This document shows, in pieces, positions 1 through 11,850 of a DNA stretch of 64,000 bases; position 1 is the stretch's first letter, and the number at the start of each line of letters is the position of its first letter. The position numbers were made by a program, and so were the translations under genes. Origin of the DNA: Glandiceps talaboti (Eukaryota > Hemichordata > Enteropneusta > Spengelidae); assembly GCF_964340395.1 (NCBI RefSeq), contig NC_135551.1:4001963-4065962 (forward strand), given 5' to 3'. The notes beneath the pieces were generated by a model. That model did not search any database. It had not been told where the DNA came from and saw only the letters and a list, made by a program, of their open reading frames with translations.

Positions 1-897
1 GAATTTGGCTAAAAATAGGAATGGCGTCATTTGGGATTAAAACTAGTAAAAGACATTATCAAATTTACTGACATTTCTTTCTAAAGCTGCTTCAAGTTTC
101 CTTGTACTTTACCCAGTAATACTGGGTTTGTCCCTTTTGTCAAATCTCGGCTGTGAGGATCTTCGAAGAAACTGACTCGTCGACCACTTGTAGCTCCCAC
201 GGCAGACCACAAGTGTCACACTGTGATTAACGTTCAGCAAACGAAGTCACCTTTGACCTAAAACGTCATTCGTCTTGAGTAGTGCTTGGCATTAGTAATA
301 ACTTTTATGATTTGACGTGCCCCTATAGTGACGTAGCCCATTTTGTAATTACAGACATATCCATGTATAAAGGTAAAATTAAGTAATTCGAGATTGATCG
401 AGATATGTCACTAGTGCCATTTTTGTACATTTTAAACTGGGATTGTTTATATTGACTGTATTCAGTGGACTCGAGTTTAGTCACGGTCTCGATCGCCCAC
501 CATATATTGTACTTTTTACCACAGACAAGTCTGTGCTTTTACCTATTTATGCATAGACCCTGGAGGATCTATGATTTAAGTGAATGGTTTGAAACTTTAA
601 AAAGTCCCATTTAATAAAAGTCATGTAGCAGGATCTTTCATGGCAATTGTTAAATTTGCCTGTCTACCAATCCTTCTAAACAAACTCAGTTGACCCCTGC
701 GACTCGGCGTGGCCTTTCAGCTGACCTATATTCACGTAAGTAAGTACCGCCTTTATTGTCCACGAATGTTTAAAATGAATCGCTACCGTAGTCACCGCTA
801 TTTTAAGGTGGGGAACCCCAAGTTGAACTTATTGCTCAATATAATATAAACGCAGCGTCAACACTAAGATGTAAATAAAACTTGTACGGACGTCAAC
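1..897. other. Non-coding 5' flank of receptor G
   Basis: I see no gene in this stretch. An AT-rich TATA-like motif (AATATAATATAAA) at about 838-851 lies about 50 bases upstream of the receptor G start codon and could be a core promoter with a short leader. That is a weak, position-based guess. Confidence 0.3.
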
Positions 898-2529
898 ATG
901 GAATGGTCAAATGTTTCGATAGGAATATCGGCATTATTATTATATTTATTATGGAATACTTATATCGTTAGTGCTGATGTACCGAGACAATCGCCATTGG
1001 GATTTCTGAAAGAACCAAGTAATGTGACAAAAGTGTTTGAACACGGTTCGACAGACACATATTCAATCACCTTAGAATGCCAGACGGACAACGCAGTGTC
1101 GATTGAAAAAATGTCTTGGATGAAAAACGGTGTAGTCATTAGCGAAGACCAGGCTATTATAGATGGGCTAGAAACCCGTCGACTTGTTGACCCAGTCCGA
1201 TATTCTATACAGGGTTATGGTACTGAGGGCAAATACAACTTAAAAATCAGCGCCGTGTCGATATACACAGCATGGTTAGACGAAGGTATCTATACATGTG
1301 TCGGTTTTCCTGTCAATGGAGACGCTGAAACCCTGCACTCTCGTGTAGCACAAGTGACAATTTACCGTTTACCAAGGCAAGGCCATCCATTTTGTTCAGT
1401 CAACAATACAATTGGAAGTTTACAGATGAATGTAACAGAGGACGACTTGATGGAACTGACTTGCTTTAGTGACCAAGGTGTACCTCCCGTGATTTTGAAA
1501 TGGTACAGAGGTGATGAAATCATCCAACCTGTTGAATCTGGGCATGCGCCGAACACTGGACTTCTATTCAGTAAGTATGAATGGAGGCCCTCAAGGCGTG
1601 ACAAAGATGTTGTATTTACATGCTTAGCCCAACATGCTGGTTTCGATGTCGACAGAACGTGTATTGTCGGACCGTTTATAATCCTGTATAAACCAGATGT
1701 CATTATAAATCCTACACAGCATGTTATCACGGACGAAAATGACATTATAAGCTATACATGCAATGCTACAGGGAACCCCACAGTGTCAAATCAAATTCAA
1801 TGGCAGTTTGATGAGTCACCTATTCACCTCAACGACTTTCATTTTAAAATTGAAGACGGAGGGATGAAGTTAACCCTCTCCAGTTTTAACAACAACTATA
1901 ACGGTGCACACAATATTACATGTATGGCGGAAAATGATGTCGGGAGTGGTGTAGCCACAGGTGTTATAACTGTGAGCATACCGCCTACGACAGCCACTCA
2001 TCCTACCATCAACCTGACAGACGTTACGACGGGAACGACGCCATCGATATCCATGGTATCAATGAATCACTCCCGAGATATCAGAGTGACAACAAAATCC
2101 ATACCTGATACAACGACCGGCAACAGTAGCGATGGAAATACAATTATCATCATAATTGCATTATCAATAACTCTTGGAATCGTGACAATAATTGCATTTT
2201 TATTTGTAATAACATTAGTGTGTATTTTACGCCGAATGAAACCTTTAGTGGAAAAACTGAGACAAATAGAAGACAAGACGATTAACACCACGGGAACGCC
2301 CTCAATTCACCATGACAATGAAAGTACACAAATGATGAATGCGAACGTTAACGATGTACATGTAGAAGGGGATTACGAGAATATCCCTTGTGAACACTAT
2401 GATCTAGTCATGCCTTCTAGATCTATTTCACTGGCGGTCATAGAAAGAACGTATCGGTACCACATTAATGCAAATACCAACACAATAACATTAACGTCTC
2501 CTATGGTAGAAGAGGAGCAGTTTGTCTAG
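898..2529 (+). CDS. Receptor G: intronless three-Ig type I membrane receptor
   Basis: The protein has 543 residues in one exon. Residues 1-26 are a hydrophobic signal peptide. Three Ig-like domains follow: D1 with Cys61/Trp74/Cys134 (YTC), D2 with Cys189/Trp202/Cys242, and D3 with Cys288/Trp302/Cys342 in a canonical TCxAENDVG motif. Cys166 and Cys255 bracket D2 as in all relatives. Residues 362-413 form a Thr/Ser-rich stalk with N-glycosylation sites, and about 415-444 a membrane helix followed by basic CILRRMKP. The tail holds YENI (Tyr493) and YDLV (Tyr501); YENI fits the YxN pattern bound by the Grb2 SH2 domain. Only four residues separate the two motifs, which is tighter than a classical ITAM. 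Unlike relatives, D2 has no Cys in the RxKD segment before its last strand. It is the most divergent family member here. The role is inferred: surface recognition with tyrosine-based signalling; the ligand is unknown. Confidence 0.85.
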   Translation: MEWSNVSIGISALLLYLLWNTYIVSADVPRQSPLGFLKEPSNVTKVFEHGSTDTYSITLECQTDNAVSIEKMSWMKNGVVISEDQAIIDGLETRRLVDPVRYSIQGYGTEGKYNLKISAVSIYTAWLDEGIYTCVGFPVNGDAETLHSRVAQVTIYRLPRQGHPFCSVNNTIGSLQMNVTEDDLMELTCFSDQGVPPVILKWYRGDEIIQPVESGHAPNTGLLFSKYEWRPSRRDKDVVFTCLAQHAGFDVDRTCIVGPFIILYKPDVIINPTQHVITDENDIISYTCNATGNPTVSNQIQWQFDESPIHLNDFHFKIEDGGMKLTLSSFNNNYNGAHNITCMAENDVGSGVATGVITVSIPPTTATHPTINLTDVTTGTTPSISMVSMNHSRDIRVTTKSIPDTTTGNSSDGNTIIIIIALSITLGIVTIIAFLFVITLVCILRRMKPLVEKLRQIEDKTINTTGTPSIHHDNESTQMMNANVNDVHVEGDYENIPCEHYDLVMPSRSISLAVIERTYRYHINANTNTITLTSPMVEEEQFV

Positions 2530-2809
2530 ATTATGTAATGTCAGCATTAGTTTAATTGTCATTTCTATCCCAAGACACTGTCTTTACAATTTTAATTAGA
2601 AAAGCCATGAATACTGAATGTGATATGTGCTCGAAGGCTAACTTACATGAGATCGTGAGTCTAATCTTGGGGAATCATAATGACCCTCCAAGGTCTAATT
2701 AATATTTGTCAAAGGAGACACAGCAGGTGATATGTGGTATGTTCTTTTCAATTCCAGGTACTTGCCACGCATACAATATTGTTATTACAGTAACTTCATA
2801 TCCGATCTC

Positions 2810-2853
2810 ACAACACAACACAACACAACACAACACAACACAACACAACACAA
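2810..2853. repeat. (ACAAC)n microsatellite
   Basis: A run of about nine pentanucleotide ACAAC units in the 3' flank of receptor G. Confidence 0.9.
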
Positions 2854-3117
2854 TACAATGTAAAATGTTCAATATTCATCTGAGTCGCTTGTACCCAGAA
2901 ATCTCACTCTATAAATTAGATAGTATAATTTGCACATCTATATTTTTCTTTAATTTTAACTTAAAGGGTAGTTAGAATATTGAAAACAACCCATATAATG
3001 TAAGCCGAATAGTCTTGTTCTGGAAAATACATGTATACGGACACTCAGATGAAAATTAAGAAATATAATTAAGCTCCATTGCCATCACACCAGTACTAAA
3101 ATTTACCTGCCATTAAC

Positions 3118-3161
3118 AGGGGGGAGGAGCGGGGTGGGGTGGGTGGATGGGGGGGGGGGAG
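3118..3161 (+). other. G-rich run, candidate G-quadruplex
   Basis: It contains at least four separate runs of three or more G with short loops (for example GGGGTGGGGTGGGTGGATGGGG), which fits the usual G3+N1-7 quadruplex pattern on the plus strand. Confidence 0.5.
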
Positions 3162-3767
3162 TTACATCACACTATCTACATGTATTTAGTAAGTGTGTAA
3201 GTATAGTCTTTGACATTATATAAATATTTTATAAACACTTCTATTTTTACACTCACTATATGAGAAGCAAATGTAGTACATTGGTTTGACAGATTGTTTT
3301 ATAATGATTCAGAAATGATGTCGATCATTCTGTGGACAAAGAATATTTATATTTATACAGAAGTTATAATAAATATCGAAACTATATTTTACACATATAT
3401 ATATATATTTGTCGTGTTTTGTGATAACGACGTCATTAAAATGGTCCTGAGCTGTATTTTTGTCTCTTGTTAGTAAAATCTCACGTTTCGGAAGTTTATT
3501 CCAAAAATAATAGTATCTTTCTAACAGTAGCGAAAGTTAGGGGTGTAGGGGTCAATACACACTGGCAGTACTGCACTGCCGGAGTTAATTCTATATTTAG
3601 ACCTAACAGTTACTGTTTCGTATTGTTATGTCATAGTGTACTTTTAACCTTACCTATCAGGAAACCGTTGTTGTACCTTACACGTAAAACTGAACCAGCC
3701 TAATCGATCGTAGTAGCGAGGCACAAGCGATCACGAAAAGGTGCAGATACTAGTAGATTCTAATTGA

Positions 3768-3889
3768 TTAAAAAACATGATTGAATTATGACTGCATCGT
3801 TTAAGTTTATCACACAGATTGACAATTATTAAAAAACATGATTGAATTATGACTACATCGTTTAAGTTTATCACACAGATTGACAATTA
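3768..3889. repeat. 61-bp tandem duplication
   Basis: Two adjacent 61-bp copies starting TTAAAAAACATGATTG differ at about one base (ACTGCATC versus ACTACATC). This is a recent local duplication with no coding content. Confidence 0.9.
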
Positions 3890-5682
3890 TTAAATGGAAA
3901 TGATCTTGCTCTCTGATTGACAGTATTTTATAGTGAGAAGAATGTCACGTGACCATTCAAAGGGGATTTTAAAAGCGCCGGCGGCGAACTACATTCATTA
4001 CGTATACCCGTACCGTACTAATATTGTGTAGAATCTTGTGAAAGGTAATCCCTTAGATAAGATCACCATGGCAACTTTGTTCTCTTTGAGATGTTTGACT
4101 TATCAAAGAAGTGCAAGAACAATGTGAAAACAATCACAAGAGAAATTGCACACTCCAGTGTCATTTATTCACTGGTTCAGTGAATGTGTGTATCCGAGTT
4201 TCCAATGAATATTTCAAATTTCTAAAGTACTATTATACATCATCTGTAGTAAACATTATATAAACTACACCATGGATGTATATAACTAATGTCACGGGGG
4301 TTATCGCAGTTTCTCGCGTTAGAATAGTTTACTATAATACTGTTAGTAGCTACAGGATTGGCTTCACTGAGTTATAAATTATAACGTAACTTTATTCGAT
4401 CTAAAAGTGTCACTGTAATCCGCCCTTATTATGTACAAACCACACACTGTGACTAAGCCTGGCCTTCGAGCTTCGCTTCACAGAACAGGCCGAGGGTCTA
4501 TAGTGGTCTGAGGCTGAGGTAAGTAGTGTATTCATGGTATTATGCAATCGTTAAAAGTACTGTACACCATATAAGTGGATAACAGTGCCACTCTCACAAT
4601 TTTGCTAAATGCATTCCACCAATTATGGTATGGTCCAAGGTAATTACCAAGGTAATTCAAAATAGGACAATAAGGCGAGGTTCTTTGTTTGAAAGTGACT
4701 CTAATAGCAATGGTGAAAGTATACCCCTATCCTCTTAGATGAAATTGAGACAGTTTGGTTGTCAAATAGTAACAAGGCACCCGTAACAAACTCCATTTAA
4801 ATAAGTTGCGTCCTGTGTCAGGTTTCAGATTCCCATGACGGACCGAGACTATTTGAACTGTGTTTTTAGATGTACCAATACGTCAGAGAGACAATAGCTA
4901 ATTTCATCCAAATTTACATTAGGTTATTAGTACACATCAGGTGTTGTAATCTTGTTTGCGCATAGCGTCGACGATGGGTTTCGCGACATGCACTAGATAC
5001 TTATGTCAACGGGAATTTGGCTGCATCTAAATTGCGTCATGAAGTTAAGTATTTCATTTAGTTTGCCCATAGATCCTACACGAAAGGGTCTATGGTTCTT
5101 CCTTTTCATATGATGGTACAGATCTTAAGGTTACTAGTATGGTGATTAGTAAGTAAAGTAACGTAATTATTCATATATATGAAACATAATTACCGTTTGT
5201 AATTAATGATCAGATCAGGGGCATGAGGCAACAATTCTGGTGAAACTCGAAAATGATAATGATGTTATACCGGTAATAAAGGCCCAAGTTAGCTATGAGT
5301 CACACTTACATGCTTACTTCTTTATTTATAGTATATTTTAATAAACCCATTATACACGTCAACACATATTTGTTATTTTGGGTATAAGGCCAGATATGGA
5401 AAGATTAAAAATATTATATGTATGTACTTGTACACTTTCTGGTCTTTTTTAATTTTTTTTAAAAATAATAATCGCAGAAAAAAAGTTTATATAAATATGG
5501 AAGACTCCAAAAAAGAATAAAGAAAAAAGAAAGTATATGGATAGCCATGGTGCAAAATCGACGCTTAGTGCGCTCGCGACTTAAACTTGTAAGGGGTAGG
5601 ACACGGCATCGAATAAACCAATCAGAACGCTTCAAATCCAACATGTGACCCATGAATTTTCTCTCGAAGCTTGATACCACCT

Positions 5683-5697
5683 GCTGCCCTCTTGTGG
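5683..5697 (-). promoter_or_regulatory. CTCF-like motif
   Basis: The reverse strand reads CCACAAGAGGGCAGC, which matches the metazoan CTCF core CCASYAGRKGGCRSY at 14 of 15 positions. Pattern match only; no evidence of binding. Confidence 0.35.
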
Positions 5698-6642
5698 TGA
5701 TATATATATTTCCCATGTTGCTATACATTGTGGCATTTGCGCGCGGGGCAGTAAAACAGATTGCCGAAACAGCATATTATATGGTCTGAAGCTCCGAAAC
5801 GTAACAACATCATTTGACTGAGTAAACAAATACTCGTAAGTTTGCCCGAAACAGAAGGCGTCCGTGAACGAGGGCGATGCGGTTTCAAGCTTTTTCGCAA
5901 TGCGATGAAAAAGAACACCATTCTACCCCTCGTTTTTTTAGCAAATGAGCAAATTGAGCAAATTGAGCAAATGCCGACCTCGTGGAGGTTGAATTTTCAA
6001 ATTCCAAGATTCGAATCATTCGATCTCGCGATAAGACAGAGAAGTAAATTCTACGACCGTTGGGGGCGCTATTCAATCGGTGCAGTGGCTTCATCCACAG
6101 CAGTGTCCCGTATATTCTATTTGTATTCCAGCGCGATTCTATCGAGTTAAATATATGTATTTCTCTGCGTATTATAATTATATATTAATTAGATACTGAA
6201 TATAATGATAAACAAGAACTTGACGGAACTTGTTGATGTTGTCTATATTCACGGCGTTATTCAATATTGTTATAGACACCAGAATTGTTGCCTCAAGCCC
6301 TTGATCAGATCTGGTCATTGTCCTTGTATTGATATTTCCCCTATCAAGTTGATATGTATAAAGCGATAGGATTGGGTAGCCCCGAGATTTGTCATGGTGT
6401 TGACATCTCAAGCTTAAGAGTATCGAGTAAAGATTGAAGAACATGAAAATCGAGCCAATTGTCTATAGAATGCAAACAGTCTCATCTCGCAAGCTCCAAA
6501 GAAGGAGTGGCAGATGAAAAGATCCGCCGATGGTGGCGCACTCCATACTTGATCTCACCAGAAAGAACATGCCAGAAAGAATGGCAGAACGGTATTACAC
6601 GCACTACATCTGTACCTCCCGTAAGGGGAGGTTATATTATGA

Positions 6643-6643
<1 letters not shown>

Positions 6644-6676
<33 letters not shown>

Positions 6677-6776
6677 ATGAGTGCGACCATGCATGTAGTA
6701 TGTATGTATGTATGTATGTATGTATGTATGTATGTATGTATGTATGTATGTATGTATGTATGTATGTATGTATGTA
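6644..6776. repeat. (GT)n and (TATG)n microsatellites
   Basis: A GT run (about 6644-6675) is followed after a short spacer by about 20 copies of TATG (about 6696-6776). Open frames through it (VCMYVCMY-type peptides) are artefacts of the repeat. The TATG array abuts the palindrome that starts at 6777. Confidence 0.9.
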
Positions 6777-6868
6777 TATGTTATTTGCCAAATACCGTTC
6801 CATATCTTGCTGCGAGAGGTAATTACCTTGTGCAGCAAGATGTGGAACAGTATTTGGCAAATAACATA
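6777..6868. repeat. 92-bp near-perfect palindrome
   Basis: Arms 6777-6812 and 6833-6868 are 36 nt each with two mismatches. They flank a 20-nt loop whose centre is itself palindromic (AGGTAATTACCT). It could be a MITE, a hairpin RNA source or a replication-born palindrome next to the TATG array. Confidence 0.8.
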
Positions 6869-7591
6869 CTTATACGTCACCTGCGACTATGAATTCATTT
6901 TTGAATGTCTAAAAATGCTGTTTCATTTTAAAACAAAATCACTTCCGCGTTGTACTGTTGAGCGTAGTATTACGTACTTTTCTAATGACTGCAGTGCGGT
7001 TGTTTACATGTCAGTCTTAACTTTATTGTCCAATCAGAGTGAGCGTTTGCTCAGTAGTATGATGTAATGTTTACCATTTTCATATCACTCAGCGATATAT
7101 TCAAACTTATAACCATCAGCTGAAAAATGAGTGCGTCTTTGTTTTGCGTACCGTATTCCATTAAATGTACATACATGTTCGTGACGTGCTTTGTTGTTCT
7201 AGTTAAGCAAAAATTACACCCTCTGTGGTGGTAATTTTCATATCCTTCATAAATTTAGGAATTCCTGTTTACGATCGCGTGACGACCGTGCGTTCGCCGT
7301 CACTGGACTTTCACGGTTGTGTGTGGAATTTTTGACTATTTCCCTGTGACATGAAAAGTACAGTTCAAAGACTTGTTACAATGTATACAACGGTGATATT
7401 TTGTTAGATTGACCACAAATTTGGTATTGGAAATGCTGGTTATAGCTCGATCTCTAGTTGTCTGCTAGATTTGTTTACAAGGGGACGTGCAGTGATCACG
7501 TGATACAACAAGCTAAAATACGGCTGTTGGTGAAAAATACGCCTGTGTATCTTCGGGGCTCTCGACCAATGAGTGACAGGTGACAGGTGAC

Positions 7592-7656
7592 GTATGTATG
7601 TATGTATGTATGTATGTATGTATGTATGTATGTATGTATGTATGTATGTATGTATG
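7592..7656. repeat. (TATG)n microsatellite at LINE breakpoint
   Basis: About 16 TATG units lie exactly where the LINE reverse transcriptase reading frame stops matching. They read in frame as an artefactual IHTYIHTY peptide. Confidence 0.9.
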
Positions 7657-7657
7657 A

Positions 7658-9479
7658 CTGTATCAAAGGCTTTCTCAAAGTCTATTGCCAAAAGCATAGC
7701 AGGAATATCATATTCTAATGTATGTGCATAAACTTCATCAATTAGTCGCACATAATCACTAATGTTACGACCTTTAACAAAGGCAGCTTGTGATGGGCCT
7801 ATCAAGTCTGGCAAAACCTTATCTATACGTTTGGCAAGACACTTAGAAGCTATCTTCATATCAACATTCATAAGGGATATCGGTCTCCAGTTTTTCAGAA
7901 GTAGCCGATCTCTATCAGGTTTTTCTATCAATGTAATAATCCCTTGTTTTTGTGATGTGGAGAACTCGCCTTGCTCATATCCAAAATTTAAAGACTCAAC
8001 AACTACATTGCCAATAATAGGCCAGAATGCCTTGTAAAACTCTACTGTAAGACCATCATTTCCTGGACTCTTGTTCTCCTTCATAGAGCATAAAACATTG
8101 AAAGCTTCACCCACTCCAATTTTCCCTTCACACAAACTTTGCAAATCATGTGGTAAAACTGGATTATTCAGATTTTCCAGGAACTCTCCAACATTTCCTA
8201 CATCAACAATGTTTTGCGAGTACAAATTTGAATAAAATTTCCTTATTTCTGCTGAAATTTCCCCTGGATCACTTAAAATTTCAGTGTCCCTTCTCTTCAA
8301 TTTCTTTATACTTGATTTCCTTTTGTTTGATTTTTCAAGCCCAAGAAAATACTTATTGCTTTTTTCCCCTTTTTCATACCATAATGCTCGAGAACGAACA
8401 ATTGATCCCTCTGTGAGATAGTCATGATAATCTTCTAGATCCTGCTTAAATTTTTCAAGGGTCAGAAAGGCTGTATCGGAAGGGTTGGTAGAACAAACCT
8501 GTTCTGCTGTTTTGACTTGATTTTCAAGGTCAATTACCTTTTGTTTTCTCACTTTAGCTTTATTTTTACTAAAGCGAATTGTAAATTCTCTAATCTTATA
8601 CTTAATGTAATCCCATCTGAAACATTTGTTTTGACTCTCGGTCAAGCTATTCAGCCAGAGAACTATATTTTCACGGAGTGTTTCACAATAATTTCCATCA
8701 TTTACCAGGCTTGAGTTAAATTTCCAATATGCTGGTCCATGTTTTTGTTCTGAATACTTTAAATGTAGAATTACAGCAGAATGGTCTGAACTAACACCAG
8801 GAATAATTTCTATATTTTCTACAAAATTCTGAAGCTCATGTGAAATTATGAAATAATCTAGGCGACTCTGTTGAATGTTTGGTTGACGTCTACGCCAAGT
8901 AAACTGCTTCAGATTTGGATTCCTTTGACGCCAGATATCTATAAGCCCAAATTCATCTAAAATTTCCCCAAATAACTCTATTGACATCCGCCATGGTTTC
9001 GGGTTCCCCCCATCCCTGTCAAAAACAATATCCATTGTAAAATTTAAATCTCCACCCCAAATAATTACACTATCCGGATCTGGAAAATGGTCGACCAGTA
9101 ATTGTTTGATTTCCCTCAGAAAGACCATATGTTCCACCTCTCTATTTGGTGCATAGGTGTTTAGAATGATACAAGGAGAGTCCTCCATTTCTATTACAAT
9201 CAATATAAACCTACCAAAATCATCCTTAATTACATCAGTGATTTTCAGAGATGCATTATTGATAACAACCATCACACCTCTACTAAAAGTAGTTCCATGT
9301 GCAAAAAAACATTGACCTTTAAACTGTGATGACCAATATTTTTCATCATTTTCTATACTGTGTGTTTCTTGGAGCATCACTACATCTATCTGTTTTGACT
9401 TCAACCAATTTGAAACTTTCTTCCTTTTCTTAAAATCTCTGAGCCCTCTGACATTAAATGTTAAAAAGGAAAATTCCAT
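7658..9479 (-). mobile_element. Non-LTR retrotransposon ORF2, endonuclease plus N-terminal RT, 3'-truncated
   Basis: This is an open frame of about 600 codons, best started at the Met at 9479 (MEFSFLTFNVRGL). The APE-type endonuclease carries its signature residues: FNVRGL, VMLQETHS (catalytic Glu), NTYAPN, IWGGDLNF, RLDYFIIS and the terminal SDHS. The reverse transcriptase domain follows, with SPGNDGLTVEFYK, LIEKPDRD, NWRPISLMNVDMKI and AAFVKGRNI. It stops at the RT motif A (DFEKAFDT). The catalytic YADD region and everything 3' of it are missing, replaced by a TATG microsatellite. L1/Tx1-like affiliation is a guess from the domain style. The frame is clean over its whole length, so the copy is young. 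No ORF1 is visible upstream. Confidence 0.9.
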
Positions 9480-9735
9480 GTTCCATTCAGAATAACAACA
9501 CTGCTTATACTGCTCTGTGAAACCCAAATACAAATAACACAAAGACAAAACACAAAAAAACAAAAACGGGCACTCCAAAAAATGCACAACAAATACACAG
9601 ACAAATTTTTAAAGACACCCCTTTCGCTATAGTTAGAAAAAGCATACTACATGCATACCAATAGCAGTCTATAATGTTCATCTCTGCTAGGGGTCGATGT
9701 CCAATCCTTCACTGATGTCAGCATTGTCGTTAGCA

Positions 9736-9750
9736 CCACTTGAGGGCGCT
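9736..9750 (+). promoter_or_regulatory. CTCF-like motif
   Basis: CCACTTGAGGGCGCT matches the CTCF core pattern at 14 of 15 positions. It sits just upstream of the LINE 5' region. Confidence 0.35.
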
Positions 9751-10840
9751 GTGTCCATTTCGTAGACATTCTTATTATCAGTGGTTTTAGGTCTACAAAA
9801 CGAAACGAGAACATTCAATTATAAGTACTTGGAGTTAATAACTGAAATGTAACAATTAATTTTTTATGAGTAACTCTTAGTAACGCTAAGAGAAATACAA
9901 TGTACGATATGGTCTTTGTGATGTGTGTCAGTTCGGACAAAAAATCATGAAGTCAAAATCGAAATAATGTAAGTTTGTCATTGCCAATATGTTCTTATGT
10001 ACGTAGTCATGAGAATGGTTATTTATAGTCACTGAAATACAAGGCTAGGAGACTCATGGATACTTCATGGTATTTTTTTACCAACGACTCGGGGTATTTT
10101 ATGTGTAGTCAGACGTTTGTTGCCAATGGCAACACTGTAATATATAGCGTCTATCTACTTCCTAGCTACTCATTTTGCTAAGTATATATGAATATGTTGT
10201 TGTGCAAACGTTCAATGCTCGAGGCGCTAAATGTAACTATGGGTTGCTCATCTTACCACCTCAAGGGGTGGGCTTCAATGTAAATTCTCTTCTCCCTTCT
10301 CCCAAACCATGGCAATATTGTATTCCAGGTGACCGAATTACTACAGAATTCGAACGGGAGAAAACATGCTACAGTTTAAGATGGCAAGATTGAATGAGTC
10401 CAGTTTCTTGCTACATTTTGTCTAAGTGAAATGAACTACACATACCACCATACAGACATCAAATGAACACCGCAAAGGATATTTCATGCTCCCTTCATCG
10501 GGCGTTTGATAATAAGAAAATAAAATCAAAGTTGGCGCCCGAATGACTGGCAATACATTAAATGGTTTATTCAAATTTTTATTTAGAGAATGTAGGAATA
10601 AATGCGATCTTGCTATGGAAGTGTGACATGCGCATATGCTGTTTTTTGCTGGTTTCTGCGTGGTTGTATCAAACAGAAAAGTTGCATGGTATATGTGAAA
10701 TAGACTGTAACAAGAACAGAGGCTGATCTCATCACCAAGCATCAACTATTATCACATTTTGCTAGACAGAGAGTTCAGTAAGTTTATACATGTTTTTCCT
10801 CATGAAAATTGCGAAACCTTTAATAGTACAACAGAATAAT
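9751..10840. other. Non-coding interval
   Basis: I see no gene, RNA or recognisable element here. The frames at 10175-10393 and 10422-10745 have no domain-like features. Confidence 0.4.
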
Positions 10841-11583
10841 GTAACTTTTTTACTTGAATACAACTTTCCTAATGAAATAATCTATTGATCTGTATCGTAT
10901 TAATAATGTGTATGTTGCTCTTGACTTGTGAAGTCTATTTACTGATTAGAAGGGATGTGGATGAAAAAGAAAAGAATCTTACTGCCTTGACTTAGGGGGC
11001 GATGAGGATGGATATAACTTGAAGGTGAATGAGGAGACAAATAATAACCCTCAGAAAGTCGATATGATATGAGAACATGAACAACATAAATAGCTTTAAT
11101 TTGCTAGTAATCTATCAATTGTGTACACCACAATTACAAATTTTGGCTATCTATATTTGTAATCATGTATATCATGGTATAAAGAAAAGGAAAACTATAT
11201 GAAATCGTGCTATGGGAAATTGGAGTATTCATTATGAACAAAAGATTCATTGCAGAAATCGGCGTTGTTGAGGTTTTCACCAGGAATGTTGTTCAACTTT
11301 TCAAAATAATGCAGATCATTTCAGTACCAGCCACACTTCTAATAATTCTTCGTGTGGTCAAATACGCCTGCTTATTTCGATTCATTTGTTGGCAAATTTG
11401 TAAAAGAAACAACGAAACAATATATAATGTAACATATTTCTACTTGAATACAACTTTCCAAATGCAATAATCTATTGATCTGTATCGCATTTTATAATAT
11501 AATATGTCGGTCTTGACTTCTGAAGTCTATTTACTGATTAAAAGGGATGTGGATGAAAACGAAAGAATTTACTTCCTTGACTA
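10841..11583. repeat. Direct repeat pair of about 154 bp, 589 bp apart
   Basis: Positions 10841-10994 and 11430-11583 match with scattered differences; both contain ACTTGAATACAACTTTCC and AAGTCTATTTACTGATTA. The spacer between them has no recognisable gene. Confidence 0.8.
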
Positions 11584-11641
11584 ATGCGGCAATCTTAATA
11601 TGTCCATATGAATAAGTGTCTATATGTTGTCATGATGTAGT

Positions 11642-11803
11642 CTCGTGACTATCGTCCCAAATCTTTGTATGTATGCCGAGCGGTTTAGCTGCGAGAAGAG
11701 GGGAACTAGTACTGAGGGACTAAAGTCCCCCACTTCTCGCGGCTTCGCCGCTCAGGGCGCACTTCATGCGCCTTCAACAAAGCTAAGGGACGATAGTCAC
11801 GAG
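11642..11803. mobile_element. MITE-like fold-back element
   Basis: Perfect 17-bp terminal inverted repeats (CTCGTGACTATCGTCCC at 11642-11658 and its complement at 11787-11803) enclose a GC-richer interior. The interior is itself imperfectly palindromic (CTGCGAGAAG against CTTCTCGCGG). The whole 162 bp can fold into one long hairpin. No coding capacity. Confidence 0.7.
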
Positions 11804-11850
11804 TCTGGCCGGGCAGCGAGACTAATCACGATGTGGATTAATTACGATCT

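Larger units (their letters stand above)
2530..5680. other. Non-coding interval after receptor G
   Basis: No gene recognised. It holds a CACAA-type microsatellite, a G-rich run and a 61-bp tandem duplication (listed separately). Short open frames here have no recognisable domains. Confidence 0.5.

Noticed and set aside
1362-1745. Minus-strand frame opposite receptor G
   Set aside because: Shadow of the plus-strand gene, with no features of its own; the same applies to other frames opposite receptors and LINEs.
2373-2412. Classical ITAM in receptor G
   Set aside because: YENI and YDLV are only four residues apart, below the six to eight (up to twelve) normally required.
4440-4520. Possible 5' non-coding exon ending in GCTGAG/GTAAGT
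   Set aside because: A good donor-like sequence alone, without a linked coding exon, is not enough to call a gene.
6530-7067. Open frames through the TATG and GT repeats
   Set aside because: The peptides are pure microsatellite translations (MYVCMYVC, HTYIHTYI).
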